Assembly (NCBI GenBank): GCA_016875955.1
Contig: VGOH01000073.1
Coordinates: 1-6,284, forward strand
Direction of reading: 5' to 3'
DNA length: 6,284 nt
Origin: Chloroflexota bacterium
Lineage (GTDB): Bacteria > Chloroflexota > Dehalococcoidia > Dehalococcoidales > RBG-16-60-22
In this document: in pieces, positions 1 through 4,607 of the stretch
Position numbering within the stretch: position 1 is the stretch's first letter
Layout of the letters: each line of letters opens with the position of its first letter
Program-made: the position numbers and the translations under genes
Notes under the pieces: model-generated
Told to the model about the DNA's origin: nothing
What the model saw: only the letters and a program-made list of their open reading frames with translations
Database searches by the model: none

Positions 1-792
1 GAGGGCCTGATAGAGGGCCGCCTCGTCAACGAAGCCGCCGCGGGCGGTGTTTATCAGGCAGGCAGTGGGCTTCATTTGAGTGAAGGCAGCGCGGTTGAAT
101 ATTTTTCTGGTCTCACCGGTCAGTGCCGCGTGTATGGAAATGAAGTCGGCTTCACGGAGCAGGCCTTTCCAGTCCACCATCTTCACGTCCATCTGTTGCG
201 CGGCCTGCGGGGCCACATACGGGTCATGGGCAATGATGCGCATCCCGAAGCCTCTGGCCTTGGGCACCAGCGACCGGCCAACCCGGCCGAAGCCAAAAAT
301 ACCCAGCGTCTGGCCTTCAAGTTTGGTCATGGTGGGCCATATCTGCTGCTGGATTTCAACGGTATCGCCGGAAAGGCCCCACTTTCCCCTCTTGACTGCC
401 TTATCCAGTCGCACCACCTTCCGCGTGCAGGCCAGGATGAGTGACATGGCGTGGTCAGACACCTCGCCCACGCAGTAGTCAGGCACATTGGTCACCAGGA
501 TGCCGCGTTCCGCTGCGGCCGCGGTATCAATGCTGTCATAGCCAATCTGGGTGTTGCAGACGAGCCGGCATTTTTCCAGTCGTTCCATAATCTTTCGGGG
601 TACGGGGCGGATGCTGCCCACGGTGATGATGGCATCAGCATTTCGGGCCAGAGCTATGAAATCATCATCGGTGCCGCATTGCTGACCGATGAACTCGGCA
701 CCCAGCTCGCGGAACTTTTCTGGATATTTGGCCGATTCTCCCGCCGGGGCCAGCGGCAGGACCACTTTAAAGCGGGTATCGCGGCGCTTCAT
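1..792 (-). CDS. D-isomer-specific 2-hydroxyacid dehydrogenase, CtBP/phosphoglycerate dehydrogenase-like (3' part beyond window)
   Basis: This open frame reads from an ATG at 792 leftward through the window edge without a stop, giving 264 residues; the family is usually about 310-340 long, so the C-terminal part is missing only because the window ends. Such enzymes reduce 2-keto acids to D-2-hydroxy acids, or the reverse, with NAD(H) in the cytoplasm. The substrate-binding domain includes the segment IGYDSID (83-89) and NVPDYCVGEVSDHA (102-115), both typical of the phosphoglycerate dehydrogenase/CtBP group. The Rossmann motif GFGRVG is at 167-172, with an acidic residue (D190) at the end of the next strand, suggesting NAD rather than NADP. 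The substrate-binding/catalytic Arg is R251 in NTARGG; the catalytic Glu and His should lie off the left edge. An in-frame TGA, the stop of the upstream gene, limits the start, and AGAGG lies just upstream of the ATG. It follows the cyclophilin-like gene by 30 bases and is probably co-transcribed with it. Substrate is unknown. Confidence 0.93.
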   Translation of the reverse strand, partial: MKRRDTRFKVVLPLAPAGESAKYPEKFRELGAEFIGQQCGTDDDFIALARNADAIITVGSIRPVPRKIMERLEKCRLVCNTQIGYDSIDTAAAAERGILVTNVPDYCVGEVSDHAMSLILACTRKVVRLDKAVKRGKWGLSGDTVEIQQQIWPTMTKLEGQTLGIFGFGRVGRSLVPKARGFGMRIIAHDPYVAPQAAQQMDVKMVDWKGLLREADFISIHAALTGETRKIFNRAAFTQMKPTACLINTARGGFVDEAALYQAL

Positions 793-822
793 AATACCAT
801 CCTCTTGACTTACGGGCCGGTA

Positions 823-1197
823 TCAGCTTCCCTTCTCAATGGTCACAGCGGCACCGGAGTCAACCTGTTTGAAAACGGTGGCATCACCGGTGACATGCCC
901 GAAGACGGTTACCGGGCTGGCGGGGCGCGGTTTATCACCCTCGCTCATCGGGGTGGGGCCGAAGAAGATACAGAAGGCCTGTCCCGGCGGCCAGTAGCCC
1001 AGGTCGCCAACTTCCACCAGCTCCTGCCCCTTCTCCTGAATACCGCTGACCGGAATACCGAAATATATCTCGTCTCCCCAGATGTTGGCACGGCCCTTTA
1101 TGGGCAGCTTGTCCCAGATTGCCTGCGCGGTCCGGGTATTATTCAATACAGCCAGTACTTGCACTGTCCCAGCCTTGATGCGAATTCTCTTATCCAT
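823..1197 (-). CDS. Cyclophilin-like (TM1367/DUF369-type) small protein
   Basis: A 124-residue protein resembling the bacterial and archaeal cyclophilin-like fold family typified by Thermotoga TM1367 (Pfam Cyclophil_like, formerly DUF369). Visible family hallmarks are WGDEIYFGIPV (40-50), VGDLGYWPPGQAFCIFFGPTP (starting near 63) and the C-terminal PVTVFGHVTGD segment (95-105). The fold resembles peptidyl-prolyl isomerases, but no enzymatic role is established for this family, so function is left open. There is no signal peptide or membrane segment, so it should be cytoplasmic. I chose ATG at 1197 rather than TTG at 1203 because GGAGG (1207-1211) sits 9 bases from the ATG but only 3 from the TTG. 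It is the first gene of a probable two-gene unit with the 2-hydroxyacid dehydrogenase, with a candidate promoter at 1251-1280. The pairing suggests a role with a small-molecule acid pathway, which is inference. Confidence 0.88.
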   Translation of the reverse strand: MDKRIRIKAGTVQVLAVLNNTRTAQAIWDKLPIKGRANIWGDEIYFGIPVSGIQEKGQELVEVGDLGYWPPGQAFCIFFGPTPMSEGDKPRPASPVTVFGHVTGDATVFKQVDSGAAVTIEKGS

Positions 1198-1206
1198 GGT
1201 CAAAGT

Positions 1207-1211
1207 CCTCC
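1207..1211 (-). promoter_or_regulatory. Shine-Dalgarno GGAGG of the cyclophilin-like gene
   Basis: Minus-strand GGAGG within a longer GGGGAGGAC run. It is 9 bases upstream of ATG 1197 and only 3 bases upstream of the alternative TTG at 1203, so it decides in favour of the ATG. Confidence 0.75.
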
Positions 1212-1250
1212 CCTGCGATGGTGTTAAAAGATTTGAAAAATCAGTTATCT

Positions 1251-1280
1251 AGTGTAGCACAACACGTATCGTGGTCGCAA
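1251..1280 (-). promoter_or_regulatory. Candidate sigma-70-type promoter for the cyclophilin-like/dehydrogenase unit
   Basis: On the minus strand TTGCGA (1275-1280, 4 of 6 to the -35 consensus) is followed after 18 bases by TACACT (1251-1256, 4 of 6 to the -10 consensus). Transcription would begin near 1244, leaving a leader of about 46 bases before ATG 1197 that contains the GGAGG. The match is moderate and the role is inferred from position. Confidence 0.4.
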
Positions 1281-1288
1281 TTATCTCC

Positions 1289-1309
1289 CGCCGTATTGAC
1301 AAAACGGCG
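1289..1309. repeat. Inverted repeat CGCCGT-N9-ACGGCG over the -35 box
   Basis: Two perfect 6-base arms, 1289-1294 and 1304-1309, flank a 9-base spacer that contains most of the TTGACA -35 element of the transporter promoter. This is the geometry expected of a repressor operator, but six-base arms can arise by chance. It is not followed by a T run, so it is not a terminator. Confidence 0.3.
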
Positions 1310-1324
1310 TTTCATCAATAGGAT
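1296..1324 (+). promoter_or_regulatory. Sigma-70-type promoter of the EamA transporter gene
   Basis: A perfect TTGACA (1296-1301) is separated by exactly 17 bases from TAGGAT (1319-1324, 4 of 6 to consensus). The predicted transcript starts near 1331, giving a short leader of about 25 bases to ATG 1356. Because it lies inside the longest possible reading frame of the transporter (from 1218), it argues strongly against that upstream start. Confidence 0.65.
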
Positions 1325-1355
1325 TTGGATAACAATAAATTATAGAGCTATGGGC

Positions 1356-2228
1356 ATGAGGGCGTATCTTGTCCTGCTGGTCGGAGTGGTCTCGGTTTCC
1401 TTTGCCGCGATATTTATCCGGCTGGCTGATGCGCCGCCGCTGGTCATCGCCGCCTACCGTTTGACCATAGCCTCGCTTGTCCTCATCCCGTTTGCCGGTA
1501 AAAAGGCGATGCCGAGCTTAAAGCGGCTATCCGGGCGCGATAGCCTTTTGCTTCTGTCCTCCAGCTTTTTTCTGGCGCTGCACTTCGCCCTCTGGATTAC
1601 GTCGCTCAGCTACACCTCCATCGCCAGCTCGGTGATTCTGGTGACCTGCCATCCCGCCTTTGTCGCCATCGTTTCCTACTTTCTCTGGCGTGAGGTGCTG
1701 AACAGGCTGACCATTGGTGGCATGGTGGTTGCTTTCGCGGGCATAGTGCTTGTCAACTATGGTGGCTTTACCTTCGGCCAGGAGGCCATTCTGGGGAATG
1801 TTCTGGCTTTGATTGCTGGTTTTGCCATGGGCGGCTACCTTATCATCGGGGGGCAGCTCAAGGCCAGAATAGAGATACTGCCCTACCTGACTCTGATTTA
1901 TAGCGGGGCAGCGGTGATGCTGCTGCTGGCCACCGCCGGTTTCGGCTACTCTTTCACCGGTTATTCCGCCATGACCTACCTGATGATGGCCCTGCTGGCA
2001 GTGGTCCCGCAGCTAATCGGGCATTCCAGTTTCAACCTGGCGGTGCGGCTGATACCGGTGACCTTTGTCTCGGTGGCCATTCTGGGCGAGCCGGTCGGGG
2101 CGACCCTGCTGGGCTACTTTATCCTAGACGAGGTGCCGTCGGCCAGTGAACTCATCGGCGGCGTCCTCATTCTGGCGGGAATATTCATCGTCCTCAGGCA
2201 GACGCCGCGATATCTGGGAGCGAAGTGA
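1356..2228 (+). CDS. EamA/DMT-family membrane transporter
   Basis: A 290-residue, very hydrophobic protein of the drug/metabolite transporter superfamily with two EamA repeats, matching the family's usual length of about 280-310 residues and ten membrane helices. Approximate helices by hydrophobicity are 4-22, 29-47, 63-82, 88-112, 119-135, 146-165, 175-195, 204-222, 232-257 and 264-282. The end of repeat two shows the characteristic LGEPVGATLLGYFILDE segment (243-259) followed by the last helix; the matching point of repeat one is around WREVLNRLTIGG (111-122). Members export amino acids, metabolites or drugs; the substrate cannot be told here. The frame is open from 1218, but the first 46 extra residues are polar and atypical, and a good promoter lies at 1296-1324. 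Of the two close ATGs at 1350 and 1356, the second has AGAG (1344-1347) at an 8-base spacing and is preferred. It is divergent from the cyclophilin-like gene. Confidence 0.93.
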   Translation: MRAYLVLLVGVVSVSFAAIFIRLADAPPLVIAAYRLTIASLVLIPFAGKKAMPSLKRLSGRDSLLLLSSSFFLALHFALWITSLSYTSIASSVILVTCHPAFVAIVSYFLWREVLNRLTIGGMVVAFAGIVLVNYGGFTFGQEAILGNVLALIAGFAMGGYLIIGGQLKARIEILPYLTLIYSGAAVMLLLATAGFGYSFTGYSAMTYLMMALLAVVPQLIGHSSFNLAVRLIPVTFVSVAILGEPVGATLLGYFILDEVPSASELIGGVLILAGIFIVLRQTPRYLGAK

Positions 2229-2235
2229 ATTCGGT

Positions 2236-2264
2236 TTGACAAAGCAGTGGCAATCGTCTATGGT
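2236..2264 (+). promoter_or_regulatory. Sigma-70-type promoter of the radical SAM gene
   Basis: A perfect TTGACA (2236-2241) is followed after 17 bases by TATGGT (2259-2264, 4 of 6 to the -10 consensus). Transcription would begin near 2271, giving a leader of about 27 bases before ATG 2298 and excluding the GTG at 2247 as a start on this transcript. Read-through from the transporter gene, which ends just upstream without a visible terminator, remains possible. Confidence 0.5.
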
Positions 2265-2297
2265 GGTGGGGGTATTGACAGAACTGGGCAGAGGGCG

Positions 2298-3119
2298 ATG
2301 AAACAGGGTATCCCGTTAAAATCGGGCATCATTTACGGCCCGGTGAGGTCGCGCCGGCTGGGGCGGTCGCTCGGTCTGAACGTTTCACCGGTGAGCTACA
2401 AGCTCTGTTCGTTCAACTGTGTTTACTGCCAGTACGGCTGGACCGATGTCCACACGCTTGATACCAAGCCATATGCCGGGGATTTCCCCACTGTGGATGA
2501 TTTCACCAGCGCGCTGGAGCGCATCCTTATTGAGCAGAAAAGCGAGGGCATAGACAACATCACGTTCTCCGGCAACGGCGAGCCGACGCTGCACCCCCGC
2601 TTCGCCGACCTCGTTGACATCGCCGCTGAGTTGAAGAAAAAGTATTACCCCGCCGCCCGCCTCGGGGTTCTGACCAACTCGTCAACGGTAATTATGGATA
2701 AGGTGCACTCGGCGCTCGGCAGGCTGGACTTCAGAATAATGAAGCTGGACGCGGGCAACCCGGAGACCTTTCGGGAGATAAACCGCCCTTGCCCACAGGT
2801 TGACTATCAGGAGATACTGCGATATTTAAAATCCATGCCGAATGTTACCCTGCAGACGATGTTCGTCGATGGCAAATTCAGCAATATCGGTGAGCGGCAG
2901 CTGGCGGCTTGGATTGAGCGCGTCGGGGAGATAAAGCCCATAAAAGCGCAGATTTACTCCCTGCATCGACCGGCGGCAGCTTCCTTGCTGAAGGAAGTCC
3001 CGGCCGAGAAGCTGGAGGAGATTGCGGCCAGGACCGAGGATGCCATCGGGGTGAGCGTGGAAGCGGTTGTGGCCACCGCGCCATATCGCCCTTATACCAG
3101 CGAGCCGGGGCAGAGATAG
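2298..3119 (+). CDS. Radical SAM protein, COG0731 (wyosine-synthase-like) type
   Basis: A 273-residue cytoplasmic radical SAM protein. The N-terminal stretch SGIIYGPVRSRRLGRSLGLN (9-28) and the cluster motif C37-x3-C41-x2-C44 in CSFNCVYCQYG bind the [4Fe-4S] cluster that cleaves S-adenosylmethionine. The SAM-binding GGEP-like motif appears as GNGEP (92-96). Further conserved-looking points are LTNSS (125-129), MKLDAG (148-153) and QTMFVDG (186-192). This resembles COG0731, related to the archaeal and eukaryotic TYW1 enzymes that modify tRNA(Phe), but bacterial members lack an assigned reaction and there is no extra flavodoxin or RNA-binding domain, so the substrate is unknown. I prefer ATG 2298 over the GTG at 2247: homology-like sequence starts only after it and a TTGACA promoter lies between the two. 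Its Shine-Dalgarno (AGAGG, 2290-2294) is unusually close, 3 bases from the ATG. The gene stands 69 bases after the transporter. Confidence 0.9.
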   Translation: MKQGIPLKSGIIYGPVRSRRLGRSLGLNVSPVSYKLCSFNCVYCQYGWTDVHTLDTKPYAGDFPTVDDFTSALERILIEQKSEGIDNITFSGNGEPTLHPRFADLVDIAAELKKKYYPAARLGVLTNSSTVIMDKVHSALGRLDFRIMKLDAGNPETFREINRPCPQVDYQEILRYLKSMPNVTLQTMFVDGKFSNIGERQLAAWIERVGEIKPIKAQIYSLHRPAAASLLKEVPAEKLEEIAARTEDAIGVSVEAVVATAPYRPYTSEPGQR

Positions 3120-3133
3120 CAGGCACTGCCTGC
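3119..3133. repeat. Small perfect hairpin GCAGGC-ACT-GCCTGC at the end of the radical SAM gene
   Basis: A 6-base-pair GC-rich stem with a 3-base loop, beginning on the last base of the TAG stop of the radical SAM gene. It could pause or end transcription, or protect the 3' end of the message, but no T run follows, so it is not a standard intrinsic terminator. Confidence 0.35.
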
Positions 3134-3144
3134 AGGTAATAGAT

Positions 3145-3173
3145 TTGGCAGTTACAACGGGCTCGGCAATTAT
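3145..3173 (+). promoter_or_regulatory. Weak candidate promoter of the C_GCAxxG_C_C gene
   Basis: TTGGCA (3145-3150, 5 of 6 to the -35 consensus) is followed after 17 bases by AATTAT (3168-3173, 4 of 6 to the -10 consensus). The surrounding 98-base gap is AT-rich near its 3' end, as expected for a promoter, and the gene it serves has its own strong ribosome site. The -10 match is weak. Confidence 0.3.
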
Positions 3174-3203
3174 TCTGAGTTGTAAATAGTAAATACACGA
3201 TAA

Positions 3204-3209
3204 GGAAGG
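3204..3209 (+). promoter_or_regulatory. Shine-Dalgarno GGAAGG of the C_GCAxxG_C_C gene
   Basis: GGAAGG within AAGGAAGG lies 8 bases before ATG 3218, an ideal spacing that fixes this start. Confidence 0.75.
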
Positions 3210-3217
3210 TCGAATTT

Positions 3218-3718
3218 ATGGCAAAAAGCGTTGCCGAAAAGGCTTATGAACTGGGCAAGCGTTACGAAAAGACCTACCGCGGCTGCAGCCAGTGCGCCAT
3301 TGCCGCGCTTCAGGATGTTTTTAATATCAGGAACGACGATATATTCAAGTCGGCCACGGGTCTTTCCGGCGGCTCGGCACTGAGCACTGATGGAGGCTGC
3401 GGCGCCTATGTCGGTGCCCTTATGGTGCTGGGGCATATAGTGGGCCGGGAGAGGGATGATTTCGCCGATGCCAAAGGCGTTCGGTACCAGACCCATGAGC
3501 TGGCGGGGAAGTTGCGCCAGAAATTCATAGATGAGTACGGCTCCATCATCTGTCGCAATATCCAGACCAAGGTTATGGGCCGGCCCTATTATCTGGCGGA
3601 CAAGCAGGAGGCTGAAAAGTTCCACAATGCCGGCGCCCATGACATACACTGCCCGGAGGTGGTGGGCAAAGCTGCCCGCTGGATGGCGGAAATCCTGCAG
3701 GACGCCAAGCTGGTCTAG
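3218..3718 (+). CDS. C_GCAxxG_C_C family protein (putative redox-active protein)
   Basis: A 166-residue soluble protein that resembles the C_GCAxxG_C_C family (Pfam PF09719), named for its spaced cysteines and thought to be redox active or to bind a metal centre; its substrate is not known. Here the first cysteine region is RGCSQCAIAAL (C23, C26), the central GCG motif is GGCGAYVGALMVLG (C61), and the C-terminal cysteines are C112 (SIICRNI) and C145 (DIHCPEVVG). Five cysteines in a protein this size, all in or near conserved-looking positions, support a redox or metal role. There is no signal peptide or membrane segment. The start is fixed by GGAAGG 8 bases upstream. Such proteins are frequent in anaerobes. 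It is followed tail to tail by the RraA-family gene, with a 4-base overlap of the stops, and is separated from the radical SAM gene by a 98-base gap, so it is probably transcribed alone. Confidence 0.9.
   Translation: MAKSVAEKAYELGKRYEKTYRGCSQCAIAALQDVFNIRNDDIFKSATGLSGGSALSTDGGCGAYVGALMVLGHIVGRERDDFADAKGVRYQTHELAGKLRQKFIDEYGSIICRNIQTKVMGRPYYLADKQEAEKFHNAGAHDIHCPEVVGKAARWMAEILQDAKLV
3715..3718. other. Shared CTAG at overlapping convergent stop codons
   Basis: The plus-strand gene ends with TAG at 3716-3718 and the minus-strand gene ends with TAG on the complement of 3715-3717. The palindromic CTAG therefore encodes both stops. No room remains for a terminator between the genes, so any transcription stop signal must lie inside one of the opposing coding regions. 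Confidence 0.9.
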
Positions 3719-4437
3719 CCCGGCAGGTCCTCGCGCTGCCAGGCCTTTTTCATCTGGGCGAAGGTCTTTGACGCCAGCACGTTATCGGCGCGCTCTTCCT
3801 CTTTGGCGGTGAAGGCATCTATATTTTTACAGATGTCGGCCAGCCTGTCGGCGGGGAATTTGACGGCACCATTTTCATCCATGTGTACTATCTCACCGGG
3901 AGCAACATCCATTGACGCCACGGAAACCGGGACGTTGATGGCGCTTATCGCCATCTCACCGTGTCCCGGCGTTACTCCAGTGGTGAGGTATTGCATCTCC
4001 AGAGGCCGTATCTCATCGATATCTCTCGTCGGGCCGTCAGTAACCACCCCCACCACTCCGCAGGCTTTGAGGACGGCGGTCAACTGACCCCCGGCCAGCC
4101 CGACCTTGGGGAGTATATCAGGCGGGAAGTCCTGCTTGATGACCAGCACCGCCGGTTTTTTTGCCCTGCTGATTGCTTCAAAGAGGTCAATTATTTTCCA
4201 GCGCCGGTAGTTGGGGTTGGGCAGGGAGAAGACCACGGTCACGGCGTAGCCCATCCTCACCCCCAGCGCGGGAAAGAGACAGCGCACTGACTGGTCGGTG
4301 TACCAGTTCTGGCGCCACGGCTCATAAAGTCCCAGGCAGAGCGGGTTATTCGGGTAGGTGGCCACGATATTGGTGATTGAGGGAGTGTTGAAGCTGCTTA
4401 GTTTGCGAAACATTTCTTTTTCTGATAATCCTGGCAT
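3715..4437 (-). CDS. RraA-family protein (HMG/oxaloacetate aldolase-like lyase)
   Basis: A 240-residue protein of the RraA / 4-hydroxy-4-methyl-2-oxoglutarate aldolase-like family, often annotated as demethylmenaquinone methyltransferase by historical error. Characterised members are either regulators of RNase E or Mg-dependent class II lyases that split 2-keto acids to pyruvate. The hallmark glycine-rich and acidic segments are present: GLAGGQL (113-119), then GVVGVVTDGPTRDIDEI with D134, R138 and D139 (the Arg-Asp pair that in the lyases binds substrate and metal), and PGEIVHMDENGAVKFP (180-195). Retention of R138-D139 is compatible with lyase activity. It is longer than RraA proper (about 160 residues), with extra N- and C-terminal parts as in many catabolic family members. 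The start ATG at 4437 has GGAAG 5 bases upstream. It is divergent from the gamma-glutamyltransferase-like gene and overlaps the preceding convergent gene by 4 bases. The natural substrate is not evident. Confidence 0.9.
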   Translation of the reverse strand: MPGLSEKEMFRKLSSFNTPSITNIVATYPNNPLCLGLYEPWRQNWYTDQSVRCLFPALGVRMGYAVTVVFSLPNPNYRRWKIIDLFEAISRAKKPAVLVIKQDFPPDILPKVGLAGGQLTAVLKACGVVGVVTDGPTRDIDEIRPLEMQYLTTGVTPGHGEMAISAINVPVSVASMDVAPGEIVHMDENGAVKFPADRLADICKNIDAFTAKEEERADNVLASKTFAQMKKAWQREDLPG

Positions 4438-4478
4438 ATTATCTTCCTTTCCGTCTTTTCGGGCGATTGCCGTTCCCT

Positions 4479-4507
4479 ATTCTAGCCCAACGGGCGGCGG
4501 ATTTCCA
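4479..4507 (-). promoter_or_regulatory. Sigma-70-type promoter of the RraA-family gene
   Basis: On the minus strand TGGAAA (4502-4507, 4 of 6 to the -35 consensus) is followed after 17 bases by TAGAAT (4479-4484, 5 of 6 to the -10 consensus). Transcription would begin near 4472, giving a leader of about 35 bases that contains the ribosome site. Confidence 0.5.
4485..4495. repeat. Inverted repeat GCCC-AAC-GGGC beside the RraA-gene -10 box
   Basis: Perfect 4-base GC arms around a 3-base centre fill the promoter spacer directly next to the -10 element. It may be part of an operator; arms this short can easily be chance. Confidence 0.25.
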
Positions 4508-4529
4508 CAGAAGGGGTAGATAACGGCCA

Positions 4530-4559
4530 GTGGCAGAGGTTCGGCGCCGATGTTATGAT
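4530..4559 (+). promoter_or_regulatory. Candidate promoter of the gamma-glutamyltransferase-like gene
   Basis: GTGGCA (4530-4535, 4 of 6 to the -35 consensus) is followed after 18 bases by TATGAT (4554-4559, 5 of 6 to the -10 consensus). Transcription would begin near 4566, about 42 bases before ATG 4608. It lies divergently next to the RraA-gene promoter, with about 22 bases between the two -35 elements. Confidence 0.45.
4541..4550. repeat. Perfect 10-base palindrome TCGGCGCCGA in the promoter spacer
   Basis: A fully self-complementary 10-mer placed between the -35 and -10 elements of the plus-strand promoter. This position would let a bound regulator block RNA polymerase. It does not match a known operator that I recognise. 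Confidence 0.35.
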
Positions 4560-4607
4560 AAATGGTGGCACGGTTGGCTATGTTGAAAAATAGAAAGAGG
4601 TGAAGGC

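Noticed and set aside
76..478. Two overlapping plus-strand open frames near the left edge
   Set aside because: They are antisense to the Rossmann region of the dehydrogenase and have no family features.
451..1227. A 258-codon plus-strand open frame across the left end
   Set aside because: It lies antisense to the dehydrogenase and cyclophilin-like genes, both of which have clear family motifs on the minus strand; its translation shows no recognisable domain and no ribosome site.
2275..2280. A second perfect TTGACA upstream of the radical SAM gene
   Set aside because: A -10 at normal spacing would fall at or inside the ATG 2298 and the bases there do not match; the TTGACA at 2236 has a proper partner.
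3119..3133. Hairpin as an intrinsic terminator of the radical SAM gene
   Set aside because: The stem is perfect but short, and no T run follows it.
3120..3217. Possible riboswitch or small RNA in the 98-base gap before the redox gene
   Set aside because: Apart from the small hairpin and promoter-like AT-rich sequence I see no conserved structured-RNA motif.
3170..3649. A 159-codon minus-strand open frame
   Set aside because: It is antisense to the C_GCAxxG_C_C gene, which has the family cysteines and an ideal ribosome site.
3803..4376. Several plus-strand open frames
   Set aside because: They are shadows of the minus-strand RraA-family gene, whose motifs and ribosome site are clear.
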